Assembly: GCF_008386495.1 (NCBI RefSeq)
Contig: NZ_VTHJ01000042.1
Coordinates: forward strand, 22,504-86,503
Length of the DNA: 64,000 bases
Source of the DNA: Streptomyces tailanensis
Lineage (GTDB): Bacteria; Actinomycetota; Actinomycetes; Streptomycetales; Streptomycetaceae
Direction: 5' to 3'
The notes below the pieces were generated by a model. It was not told the DNA's origin, searched no databases, and was given only the letters and a program-made list of their open reading frames with translations. The stretch's first letter is position 1; each line of letters starts with the position of its first letter. The position numbers and the translations under genes are program-made. Below, one piece after another: positions 19,201 through 26,660 of this stretch.

Positions 19201-20501
19201 GCCTGCTTGGTGTCGATGTAGGAGACGTCCTTGCCGGTGTAGACCGGGTTCATGTCCCGGGTCTGCGGCGACGCCTTGCGGCCCTCGGCGTCGAGTTCGG
19301 CGCGTACGGCGGCGAAGAAGTCCTTCGGCAGGGCGCTGACGAAACGCGGCCACACGTACCGCTCGTTCCAGTCACGGTGGATGGCCATGACCCAGCGACA
19401 CGGTGGCGCGTAGTCCCCGCCGACCGGCAGCAGCACGTTCCGGGTGAGCGCGACCTGCTTGAGCCCTTTGAACAGCTTGAGCGCGGCGGCCTCCGCCTCG
19501 GGCAGGGTCGGCGCGTTGTCGATCGCCCAGCCGGCGCCGTAGTGGTTGACCATGTACGCCGTCAGCAGCCCGCGCCCGGACGGGGCGATCCAGCTGAACT
19601 CGGCCGGGAACTGCATCCGGTTCGGATCGCGTGGCTCCTCGCCGAACACGGACAGCGTCGGCCCCCACTGGTGGAACGGCCCGCGTGCCCACGAGCTGGA
19701 GGAGATCCCCGCGTCCGCCATCAGCCCCGGGAACTGCGGGTCGTGCCCGAACGCGTCCAACTGCCAGGCGGTTTCGGGGTCCGCGCCCATGATCCGGCGC
19801 TGGAAACCGTCGCCGTACAGGGCGTTGCGGACGGTGGCCTCGGCGCCGGTGAGGTTGGTGTTGGGCTCGTTGTAGGTGCCGCCCATGATCTCGACGCGCC
19901 CGGTGCGGATCAGCTGCCGCAGGAAGGCCCGCTCCTCGGGGAAGGCGTCCCAGTAGGGCTTGAGGTAGTCGACCTCCGCGAGCACGAAGGTGTACGCCGG
20001 GTCGCGCCGCGCCAGATCGCAGTGGGCCCGTACCAGGCTCATCCCGGACTGGCCGCGTGAGTCGAAGGTACGGGCGGGCAGGCCGGTAGTGGCGGGGTCG
20101 TCGGCGACGTCCCAGGTCTCGGTGTAGGCCGCCTGGGTGTTCCACCAGACCGGGTCGTAGTGGAAGTGACTGACCATGAACATGGTCCAGCCGGGCTCGG
20201 CGGCCGTGAACTCGGCGGCGTGGTGCACGAGTCGGCCCGCGCCCGCGTCCTCGGCGGTGACCGTGATGGCACGCCGTTCGCCGGGCGCGAGCCCCTCGGT
20301 GGTCACGGATATCTCGGCGCGTACGGTGCCGTCGTCACCCACGGTCGCGACGGTCTCCCCGACGCTGTGGACGCCCGGGCCCTTCACGGTCAGCACGACC
20401 GGACGGCCGGGGAGATGCTCGATCTGGACGGCCAGGACCTGGTGCGGATTCTCGGCGCTACCGGTGAAGAGCTCGGTCGACTCGGCAGAGATGACGCGCA
20501 T
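16236..20501 (-). CDS. GH38 alpha-mannosidase
   Basis: A 1421-residue zinc-dependent alpha-mannosidase predicted to trim mannose from N-glycan-like or mannan oligosaccharides. Metal ligands are in HFHYDPVWW near residue 113, and the nucleophile region is LDAFGHDPQFPG near residue 250. The middle helical domain and long beta-sandwich region follow, and the C-terminus adds NEW3-like beta domains (TPPPDAAPGRHRLAARLTYGG region). It is longer than the usual 1000-1050 residues because of these modules. No signal peptide is seen. AGGAG lies upstream of ATG 20501. It starts an operon with the His-rich protein; the RpiR gene lies just upstream. Confidence 0.93.
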   Translation of the reverse strand: MRVISAESTELFTGSAENPHQVLAVQIEHLPGRPVVLTVKGPGVHSVGETVATVGDDGTVRAEISVTTEGLAPGERRAITVTAEDAGAGRLVHHAAEFTAAEPGWTMFMVSHFHYDPVWWNTQAAYTETWDVADDPATTGLPARTFDSRGQSGMSLVRAHCDLARRDPAYTFVLAEVDYLKPYWDAFPEERAFLRQLIRTGRVEIMGGTYNEPNTNLTGAEATVRNALYGDGFQRRIMGADPETAWQLDAFGHDPQFPGLMADAGISSSSWARGPFHQWGPTLSVFGEEPRDPNRMQFPAEFSWIAPSGRGLLTAYMVNHYGAGWAIDNAPTLPEAEAAALKLFKGLKQVALTRNVLLPVGGDYAPPCRWVMAIHRDWNERYVWPRFVSALPKDFFAAVRAELDAEGRKASPQTRDMNPVYTGKDVSYIDTKQAQRYGETLLADAEAWATLASLTTGHPYPDAALDKAWRQLIYGAHHDAITGSESDQVYIDLLTGWRELYDLARTVHADATDALARRVAPLPGGAPDLVVFNSATWQRRDVLTVDDPGLVPLDLTGLPLPAVREDGELKVVVPDVPGMGLKALSLAEGPVPEWAPGESTTIRNEYYEVTVDPARGGGVSSLRALAEGGRELLRAGDIGNELVVQEEYPRHPRFGEGPWHLTPTGTTAARSRDVTADIDVEYSPAGSRITVRADLGLFTYTQRLTLWAGVDRLDVSTTIDGYDGADRLIRVRWPSDVRGGLPVHEVADAVIGRGFGFVEVDSERFPWTLDNPANTWFGLGSTARVAVHDDTGRLLGHRSIGVAELIHADWDAAGELGTPLAAALVRAGVTATSTIAGGPRYGDLEVDSNLPDIRIAVGGPDRNPVVAEALGWDPAAARELRRQLAEDGVAAVWVAPRASLREEWVPGADLRDLERLPLLVVAGAGPEDDAKAVDALIADLGDATVRATAAGGGEALPPGDAWDGRGFAILNRGTPGCVVTSSGDLYMSLMRSCTGWPSGIWVDPPRRAAPDGSGFQLQRWSHTFKYAVVAGEGDWRELRLPQAGHAFNHPLTARLRPAAEEAAELPRTATLLALEPEGRVLLDALKPAGSPLAGGGSAPVDPAEGVVVRLHEVDGRPVRARVTGPLAWADAARADVLEKPGEALSPDGGVDIGLTGFEVATVLTTPQDARPADGPGIAAHEPAQPVHTRYWLHNSGPAPRGNMPVAVYVSPSALTVPGPVTATVRVSSELTDAPVSGTVQLDVPPGWSTEPAELPYALGPGGFTLTDITVTPPPDAAPGRHRLAARLTYGGQTYEDVVALDVPGTVPEGEPDGRTGPSLVTSLGVERVSVRRGERTRVLVKLRNTTRGPVDGTLWAVSSWGTWAGVAPGCQGFTVAAGESLECALEVDGSAVPPGSYWLMAKVGWHACVAYTEAVVLEVTP

Positions 20502-20550
20502 GAGGCTCCTACGAGTGCTCGGCGGAGCCCCATCCTGGCATCGCGGAATG

Positions 20551-20570
20551 ATTCAATCAACCATCAGTTG
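20551..20570. promoter_or_regulatory. Candidate operator (site A) upstream of the GH38 gene
   Basis: ATTCAATCAACCATCAGTTG lies 50-70 bp before the mannosidase ATG. It shares a TCAAT-CATCA core with the SIS gene site and a TCAA/CCA pattern with the other three. Visual match only. Confidence 0.35.
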
Positions 20571-20620
20571 TCATTCCGGGTGGTTCATTCATGCGGCCTC
20601 TGTGTGTCCGCATGTCCGGG

Positions 20621-21505
20621 TCAGCGGGCGCGCCGGGACTTCACCGTGTGCTGTCCGGCGATGTGGTCGGTCAGTGCGAGGGAGGCGCTGGCCCGCTGGT
20701 AGGAGAGCTGGGCGACCCGGACGTAGACGCAGTCGATGAGCGTCAGCACCGAGTGGCGCGCTCCGATGCCCTCGGGGCGGAAGCTGGTCTCCGCGGAGGA
20801 GGAAATGAGGCGGATGTCGGCGGACCGGGCCAGCCGGGAGCGCGGGTCGGAGGTGAGGGCGACGGTGGTGGCGCCGCGCTCCTTGGCCAGCTGGAAGGGT
20901 TCGATGACCTCGCGGGTCCCGCCGGAGTGGGAGATGCCGATGGCGACGTCCGCCGGTGTGAGCAGGGCGGCGGAGGTCGTCGCCGCGTGCACCTCGGTCC
21001 AGCCGCGCACCGCGCAGCCGATGCGGAACAGCCGGGTCTCGGTCTCCCATGCCACGGCCCCGCTGCCGCCGACGCCGTAGACGTCCACGCGCCGGGCGCG
21101 GGCAACGGCCTGGGCCGCGCGCTCGATCGCGTCCAGGTCCATCCGGTCGATGGTCTGCTGCACCGCCCGCAGGTCCGCGGTGCCGACGACCTGCACGACC
21201 CGCTCCAGGCTGTCGTCGGGGGAGATGTCCGGACCGATCTCGGCCGTGCCCCAGTCGGAGGCCTCGCCCCGGCCGCGCTCCTGGGCCAGTTCGATCAGCA
21301 GATGCTGGTAGGAGTCGAGGCCGATGGCACGGCAGAAGCGGGTCACGGTCGCCTGGGAGGTGCCGGTGCGACGGCCCAGCTCGGCGGCCGAGCAGTGGGT
21401 GACGGCGGCGGGATCTTCGAGGATCAGCTCGCCCACCTTCCGCAGGGAGCCGGCCAGCCGGGGCAGCTCGGTGCGGATCAGGGTGGTGACGTCGGTGGAG
21501 GGCAT
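20621..21505 (-). CDS. RpiR/MurR-family transcriptional regulator with SIS domain
   Basis: A 294-residue regulator of phosphosugar-responsive genes. An N-terminal helix-turn-helix (about 10-85; AAELGRRTGTSQATVTRFCRAIG region) is followed by a SIS sugar-phosphate-binding domain (about 120-260; VYGVGGSG and SHSGGTREV). This family binds phosphorylated sugars such as GlcNAc-6-P or MurNAc-6-P and represses or activates nearby catabolic genes. It is flanked by the mannosidase operon and, divergently, the SIS-domain enzyme. It is the obvious candidate regulator of the whole glycan locus. Start ATG 21505. Confidence 0.92.
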   Translation of the reverse strand: MPSTDVTTLIRTELPRLAGSLRKVGELILEDPAAVTHCSAAELGRRTGTSQATVTRFCRAIGLDSYQHLLIELAQERGRGEASDWGTAEIGPDISPDDSLERVVQVVGTADLRAVQQTIDRMDLDAIERAAQAVARARRVDVYGVGGSGAVAWETETRLFRIGCAVRGWTEVHAATTSAALLTPADVAIGISHSGGTREVIEPFQLAKERGATTVALTSDPRSRLARSADIRLISSSAETSFRPEGIGARHSVLTLIDCVYVRVAQLSYQRASASLALTDHIAGQHTVKSRRAR

Positions 21506-21628
21506 GCAGAGAAGGTATCAGCCACCGATTCTCCTGATCTGTGAATACCAGGACCCAGTAAACGGGCTCATTGCCCGTGGCGCGCGGCGTGTGATTTATT
21601 GATTCACGAGTTGAGATATATAGGGTGG

Positions 21629-21644
21629 TTCAATCCATCAGTGG
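21629..21644. promoter_or_regulatory. Candidate operator (site C) just upstream of the SIS gene
   Basis: TTCAATCCATCAGTGG lies between the promoter region and the GTG at 21655. It resembles site A (TCAAT then CATCAGT). A nearby AT-rich stretch (21595-21622, TTTATTGATTC and GATATATAG) is probably the promoter. Confidence 0.35.
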
Positions 21645-21654
21645 GGAGTCCCAG

Positions 21655-22464
21655 GTGTCCGACGAGTCCGCTGCCGACGAGCCCGTGATCGAGCCCGTTC
21701 CCGTGATCGAGCCGGTGAACGCCGAACGCTTCGCGCGCGAAGGCCTGACCGTCCTCCACCGCCTCACCGAGTCGGCCCGCGCCGCCGTGACCCGCGCCGC
21801 CGGACTCATCGCCGACTGCGTACGCGCCGACGGCGTCGTCCAGGCATTCGGCACCGGCCACTCCCAGGCCCTCGTCCTCGAACTCGCCGGCCGCGCGGGC
21901 GGACTGGTCCCCACCAACCGCCTCAGCATCGCCGACCTGGTCCTCTACGGCGGCGACCATCCGAGCGTCCTCGACGACCCGCTCCTCGAACGCAAGCCGG
22001 GCATCGCGGCCCGCCTCTACGAACTCGCCGCGCCCCGCCCCCAGGACCTCTTCGTCGTCATCTCCAACTCCGGCGTCAACAACGTGATCGTGGAGATGGC
22101 CCTCCAAGCCAAGGAACAAGGCCACCGTCTGCTCGCGATCACCTCGCTCTCCCACACCCGCGCCGTCCCGGCCGGCCACCCGAGCGGCAAGAAGCTCGCC
22201 GACCTCGCCGACGTGGTCCTCGACAACGCGGCCCCGCACGGCGACGCGCTCCTCGAACTCCCCGGTGGCGGCGCGGTCTGCGCCCTGTCCACGCTGACCG
22301 GTGTGCTGCTGGTGCAGATGGCGGTCGCGGAGGCATCGGGTCTGTTGCTCGCCGCCGGACTGCGCCCGCCGGTGTATGTCTCCGCCAACGTCCCCGGCGG
22401 CTTCGAAGGGAACCTGGAACTGGAGAAGCGGTACGCCGGACGGATCCGGCGTACCGCGAGCTGA
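21655..22464 (+). CDS. SIS-domain phosphosugar protein (MurQ/GmhA-like)
   Basis: A 269-residue sugar-isomerase-domain protein expected to bind or convert a phosphosugar from the neighbouring catabolic enzymes. Key segments are VQAFGTGHSQ near residue 60, ISNSGVNN near 130 and the helix-rich C-terminus. It is shorter than true MurQ etherases, so the exact reaction (isomerase, etherase or deaminase-like) is open. GTG 21655 is preferred because GGGAG lies upstream; an in-frame GTG at 21625 would add ten residues. It is divergent from the RpiR gene and convergent with the GH84 gene with no gap. Its partner kinase may be the GlcNAc-kinase-like protein at 8.9 kb. Confidence 0.85.
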   Translation: MSDESAADEPVIEPVPVIEPVNAERFAREGLTVLHRLTESARAAVTRAAGLIADCVRADGVVQAFGTGHSQALVLELAGRAGGLVPTNRLSIADLVLYGGDHPSVLDDPLLERKPGIAARLYELAAPRPQDLFVVISNSGVNNVIVEMALQAKEQGHRLLAITSLSHTRAVPAGHPSGKKLADLADVVLDNAAPHGDALLELPGGGAVCALSTLTGVLLVQMAVAEASGLLLAAGLRPPVYVSANVPGGFEGNLELEKRYAGRIRRTAS

Positions 22465-25400
22465 TCACTCCACGGGTACGGGCGTCAGCGCGACGGCCAA
22501 GGGATAGGCGCCCGTCTTCAAGGGCTCCTCGGCGGCGCCCGACCCGGTGTCGACCGGCACCAGGGTGTTCCCGTCCGCGGTGGTGACGTAGGCCGTCCCC
22601 CCGTTCCAGTCCAGGCCGACGTCGAAGGCGGACCTCCCGACCGTCACCTTGGTCCCGGGGGCACCGGTCACGGTGTCGACGGGGGTGACGTAGTCGCCCG
22701 TACTGGGGCTGACCCACAGCGTCCGGCCGTCCGGCGACAGGGCGAGCCCGTAGGCCTGGCCGGTGACCAGGAGGGTGGGCTCGGTGTCGTTCGTGGCGGT
22801 GTCGATCGGAGTGACCGTCGAGCCGCCGGAGTTGGACACGTACACCCGCTTGCCGTCGGGCGCGGCCACGACGTTGAACGGGCGCGGTCCGACGGGGATC
22901 GCGGTCCCGGCCGTACGGTTCGCGAGGTCGACCGGGCTGACCGTGTTGTCGTGGATGTTCGCCACGTACAGGGTCCTGCCGTCCGGTGTGATCGCCATGT
23001 TCTCGGGCCCCTTACCGACCGTGACCGTCGCCCCCGCGGTGAGCGTCCCGGTGTCGATGGGCTGCACGGTGCCGTCGGTGTAGTTGGCGACCCAGAGCGT
23101 GGAGCCGTCGGGCGTGAGGGCGAGCCCGGCGGGCACCCGGCCCACGGCGACGCTCCCCGTGACCTTTCCGCTCGCCACGTCGATCACGCTCACCGAGTTC
23201 GCGCCCTGGTTGGCGGCATAGGCGGTGCGCCCGTCCCGGCTCACCACCGCCTCACCGGGGTTGGCGCCCACCTTGATCTCGGTGCTCTCTCCGGAGAACA
23301 GGTCCACTGAACTGACGGACGCCCCACTGAAGTTGGCGGTGAGCGCCCGGAATGTGCCGCTGCCGTCGGTGACCTGGACGGGGATCGCCCGGCCGAGGAC
23401 GCCGTCGCCGCCCGACGCCACCACGGAACGGACCCCTTCCGAGGCGCCCGCACCGGCCGTGAACGTGACGGTCGCGGTGGCGCTGCCCCCGGCCGGAACG
23501 GAGACGGTGCCGTTCTCGGGGGAAGCGGTGACGCCGTCCGGCACGGTCAGCTTCCAGGGGACCGAACGGGCGGACGCGGACCGCTCGTCGGAGAAGGTGA
23601 GCGTCACGGTCCGCGACTCGCCCGGTCTCAGGGAGACGGAGGCCGGGGTGAAGGACGCGTCGACGCCGGGGGCGGGGGTGTTCTCCAGCATGGTCGTGTA
23701 GAGGAACTGCTCCATCACCCCTGGCGACACCTGCTGAGGTATGGCGTCCAGCGCCTTCCGTTCACCGCGCAGCCGCTCGTAGTACCGCGCCACCGCCTCG
23801 CTGTCGTCCCGCTTGTTGGCCAACAGCAGCTCGACGGCCGTCAGCCCGGCGTTTCCGTACGCGCCCAGCTTGTCGAGCCATGCCGAAGTCTCCGCCAGGA
23901 AACCCGGGTTGGCGAGGTGCGCGCGCAACCGCTCGGGGGTTGCGGCCATGTCGGTGAAGTACGCCTTCAGCGCGGCGGCGGCCCGGTCCAGCCCGCTGTC
24001 CTGCTCGTACGCCTTCCGGAAGTCGGCGATGAGACGGGTGAGCGTGGGGGACTCGGTCGCGTCGAGCTGCGAGGAGTAGTTGTTCTCGGCGAAGATCCGC
24101 AGCCATTTCGCCGCACGCGGGCCGGCGAGGTCGCGTACGGAGGCGAGGAACGCGGTGCGCGGGTCGTACGCCTCCGGGTTCCAGAGGTAGGCGGCGGAGG
24201 TGAACAGCGCCAGCCGACTCGCCTGGCCCTGGACCATGGGGTTGGCGGTCACACCGACGGCGGCGCTCGCCACGCCCGCTTCCCGGCCCGTGTAGGGGCC
24301 GAGGAGGAGACGGCTGGTGACGTAGTCGTTCACCGGGTAGTTGTCCCAGACCAGGATCGGGTGGCCGTACACCGCGCGGGCCTGCTTCACCTGCTCGGTG
24401 GTGATCGTGGGGGCGATCACGCCGACGCCGGTCCACTCCACGACCACATCCGGGTCCAGCTTCTCGCGCAGGGCCGTCTTGTACGGGGTGTCGGCGAGGT
24501 CGGAGTACTCGGTGGGGACCATTTCGAGGGGCTGGAGCCCGATGGGGGTCCCCCCGCTCGAGCGAAGTCGAGAGTGGGGGAGGCCGGCGGAGAAGGCCTG
24601 CCACGCCTCGTTGATCAGATGCGCCTGCGCGGTCCCGGCCGCCCCGCCCCCGCTGCCGAACTTCTCCTCGTCGGCGGCGCAGTTCCATTTCGTGTAACTG
24701 ATGTCGTCCAGCGGGATCACGAAGGACCGCACCCCGATGTCGTAGAGCGAGGCGAACTTGCGGACGAGCGCGGCGATGTCGTCGGCGGCGGAGTAGCAGA
24801 CCGACAGACCGGGCGAGAGGGCGTAGGTGAAGCGGACGTGGTTGGCGTCGGCCCGGTCGACCAGTTCGGTGAGCTTCTTCAGCTCGGCGGCCGGGTACTC
24901 GTCCCGCCAGCGCTCCCGCAGATACGGGTCGTCCTTGGGGGAGTAGACGTACACGTTCTGCTTGGTGCGTCCGTAGAAGTCGAGTTGGCTCAGCCGCTCG
25001 GTGTGCGTCCAGGGGGTGCCGTAGAAGCCCTCGACCACACCGCGCAGTCGGGCGGCCGGCCAGTCGCGGACGGAGACGTCCGGCAGCCGCCGCTGCGTGA
25101 TGAGTTGGCGGAGGGTCTGGGCCGCGTAGAACGTGCCGGTCGGGTCGGAGCCGGACAGGGCGAGGAGGGGGCCGCCGGAGGTGCGCCCGGAGGCGAGGAC
25201 GTATCCGCCGGAGGGCAGCCCGGCGGGGGAGGCGGCACCGAGCCGCTTCAGGGCGCGGCCGGTGTCCGCGTTCTCCTTCGGGCCGCCGACGAAGACGGTG
25301 AGCCCGGCCGGGGGCGGCCGGTGACCGGCGGGCACGGTGACGATCCGCTCGGCACCGGCCGCCCGTAACACGGTCTCGACGGCCCGGCGGGCGGCCAGGT

Positions 25401-25611
25401 CGGTGCCTTCGCCGACGACCTCGACCACCCGTTCGGGCACGGCCACGGAACCCCGGCCCGCCTCCATGTGCCGCGGCGTCGGCCAGACCTTCGGCAGCGG
25501 AGCCGAGTCGGCCGCGGCGGCCATGGGAGGAGGCGAGGTGAGGGAGAGGCCGAGGGCCAGCAATAAGGGCAAGGTCAGGCGTCTGCCCAGGACGTGGATG
25601 AATGAATCCAT
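22465..25611 (-). CDS. Secreted GH84 beta-N-acetylglucosaminidase with NEW3 and beta-propeller domains
   Basis: A 1048-residue exported enzyme expected to remove O- or N-linked GlcNAc from glycoproteins or hyaluronan-like glycans. It has a signal peptide (about 1-34), a GH20b-like N-domain (40-160) and a GH84 barrel (165-470) with the catalytic Asp pair in PLDDISYTKW near residue 300. A helical region, a NEW3-like beta domain (655-740) and a YVTN-type beta-propeller (755-1048) with repeated PDGRTLYVAN motifs follow. Codon 16 is TTA (25564-25566), a rare leucine codon read by bldA tRNA. A widespread Streptomyces repeat sits in frame near residue 348. No clear Shine-Dalgarno precedes ATG 25611. 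Confidence 0.92.
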   Translation of the reverse strand: MDSFIHVLGRRLTLPLLLALGLSLTSPPPMAAAADSAPLPKVWPTPRHMEAGRGSVAVPERVVEVVGEGTDLAARRAVETVLRAAGAERIVTVPAGHRPPPAGLTVFVGGPKENADTGRALKRLGAASPAGLPSGGYVLASGRTSGGPLLALSGSDPTGTFYAAQTLRQLITQRRLPDVSVRDWPAARLRGVVEGFYGTPWTHTERLSQLDFYGRTKQNVYVYSPKDDPYLRERWRDEYPAAELKKLTELVDRADANHVRFTYALSPGLSVCYSAADDIAALVRKFASLYDIGVRSFVIPLDDISYTKWNCAADEEKFGSGGGAAGTAQAHLINEAWQAFSAGLPHSRLRSSGGTPIGLQPLEMVPTEYSDLADTPYKTALREKLDPDVVVEWTGVGVIAPTITTEQVKQARAVYGHPILVWDNYPVNDYVTSRLLLGPYTGREAGVASAAVGVTANPMVQGQASRLALFTSAAYLWNPEAYDPRTAFLASVRDLAGPRAAKWLRIFAENNYSSQLDATESPTLTRLIADFRKAYEQDSGLDRAAAALKAYFTDMAATPERLRAHLANPGFLAETSAWLDKLGAYGNAGLTAVELLLANKRDDSEAVARYYERLRGERKALDAIPQQVSPGVMEQFLYTTMLENTPAPGVDASFTPASVSLRPGESRTVTLTFSDERSASARSVPWKLTVPDGVTASPENGTVSVPAGGSATATVTFTAGAGASEGVRSVVASGGDGVLGRAIPVQVTDGSGTFRALTANFSGASVSSVDLFSGESTEIKVGANPGEAVVSRDGRTAYAANQGANSVSVIDVASGKVTGSVAVGRVPAGLALTPDGSTLWVANYTDGTVQPIDTGTLTAGATVTVGKGPENMAITPDGRTLYVANIHDNTVSPVDLANRTAGTAIPVGPRPFNVVAAPDGKRVYVSNSGGSTVTPIDTATNDTEPTLLVTGQAYGLALSPDGRTLWVSPSTGDYVTPVDTVTGAPGTKVTVGRSAFDVGLDWNGGTAYVTTADGNTLVPVDTGSGAAEEPLKTGAYPLAVALTPVPVE
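24544..24583. repeat. Streptomyces CTCGAGCGAAGTCGAGAG repeat inside the GH84 gene
   Basis: A near-palindrome, CCCCCC-GCTCGA-GCGAAG-TCGAGAG-TGGGGG, of a type I recognise from intergenic regions of many Streptomyces. Here it lies within the catalytic-domain coding sequence and reads, on the gene strand, as a short peptide around LPHSRLRSSGGTP without breaking the frame. Confidence 0.65.
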
Positions 25612-25630
25612 CGAGACATGCTAGAGATGT

Positions 25631-25650
25631 CGAATCAATCATTCAATGGG
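25631..25650. promoter_or_regulatory. Candidate operator (site B) upstream of the GH84 gene
   Basis: CGAATCAATCATTCAATGGG lies 20-40 bp before the GH84 ATG and shares the AATCAATCA pattern with site A. A second AT-rich inverted element (GGATGAATGAATCC, 25597-25610) overlaps the start of the coding region. Confidence 0.3.
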
Positions 25651-25684
25651 GCGGGAGGTGCGTGAGGGGGAATGCGGGCGGCCC

Positions 25685-26539
25685 TCAAGGACGTACAGCC
25701 GTGACCAGCCAGTAGCGACCCAACAGCCGTACGCCGCCGTCGCTTTGATACGTGCGGAAGACGTCCACCGCTGCCCGGTGGGCGCGTCCCTCCGTGGCGG
25801 TATCCGCCTCCGCCTCGTTCAGCCAGTGGCGCAGCGGGCCGAGGCCGAAGAGGAAGTCGGCGGCGTCCTCGGCGTCCTCGCCCCAGTACTGGGGTGCTTC
25901 GACGCCCTCGACGGACACGTCGTCGAAGCCGGCGGCGGTCAGCACCCGGCGGGTGTGGTCCGGGTCGGCGAAGGCGAGCGGGCTCGGGCCGGTGGCCTTG
26001 GACAGATCCGGCAGTCGTACGTGCTCCCCGATCGCCGCGAACACCGTGGACTGGTCCATGCGGTCGAACGGCTGGGGGCAGACGAAGGCGAGCCGTCCGC
26101 CCGGCCGCAGCCCACGTCCGATGTTGCGGAAGCCGTCGACGGGGTCGGCGAAGAACATGACGCCGAAGCGGCTGACGGCGACGTCGAACGAGGCCTCCTC
26201 GAAGTCGTGCACCTGTGCGTCGGCCTGGATGAAGTGCGCGTTGTCGAGGGATTCGGCGGCGGCGCTCGCGCGGGCCCGTTCCAGCATGGGCGCGGACAGG
26301 TCGATGCCCAGCGCGTACGCGGCGCGTTCGGCGGCGAGACGGGTGATACGGCCGTTGCCGCAGCCGATGTCGAGGACGCGGTCGGTCGGGGCGAGGGCCA
26401 CCGCGTCGAGGAGCGGGGCGTTGGCCCCGTCGTTGATGGCGTCGTAGCGGCTCTGGTGGTCGGCCCAGTGCCGGCCTTCGTACCCGTTCCAGGCGGCGGT
26501 CTGCTGTGCGTTCACGGGGCTGTCCGTCGGATTCGTCAT
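25685..26539 (-). CDS. Class I SAM-dependent methyltransferase
   Basis: A 284-residue soluble methyltransferase of the UbiE/Methyltransf_11 type. The SAM-binding motif VLDIGCGNGRI lies near residue 55, the acidic ligand in ALGIDLS follows at about 78, and motif II-like FDVAVSRFGVMFF is at about 118. The acceptor substrate is unknown. It stands alone, convergent on nothing close and divergent from the VOC gene with about 120 bp between their starts. It is not obviously part of the sugar locus. Start ATG 26539. Confidence 0.88.
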   Translation of the reverse strand: MTNPTDSPVNAQQTAAWNGYEGRHWADHQSRYDAINDGANAPLLDAVALAPTDRVLDIGCGNGRITRLAAERAAYALGIDLSAPMLERARASAAAESLDNAHFIQADAQVHDFEEASFDVAVSRFGVMFFADPVDGFRNIGRGLRPGGRLAFVCPQPFDRMDQSTVFAAIGEHVRLPDLSKATGPSPLAFADPDHTRRVLTAAGFDDVSVEGVEAPQYWGEDAEDAADFLFGLGPLRHWLNEAEADTATEGRAHRAAVDVFRTYQSDGGVRLLGRYWLVTAVRP

Positions 26540-26660
26540 GCCTTCATGGTGCCGCGTGCCGCCCTCGTGCGGTCATGGTCCGCTCCCGTTCGGTCGACGG
26601 GCGAGTGTCAGTGCTCGGTGTCACGCTGGGTTCATACAGGATCCACGAAAGGCGACCACC

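Noticed and set aside
16923..20060. Plus-strand open frame of 1045 codons opposite the mannosidase
   Set aside because: It is a mirror of the GH38 coding frame, rich in Gly/Val/Arg without motifs.
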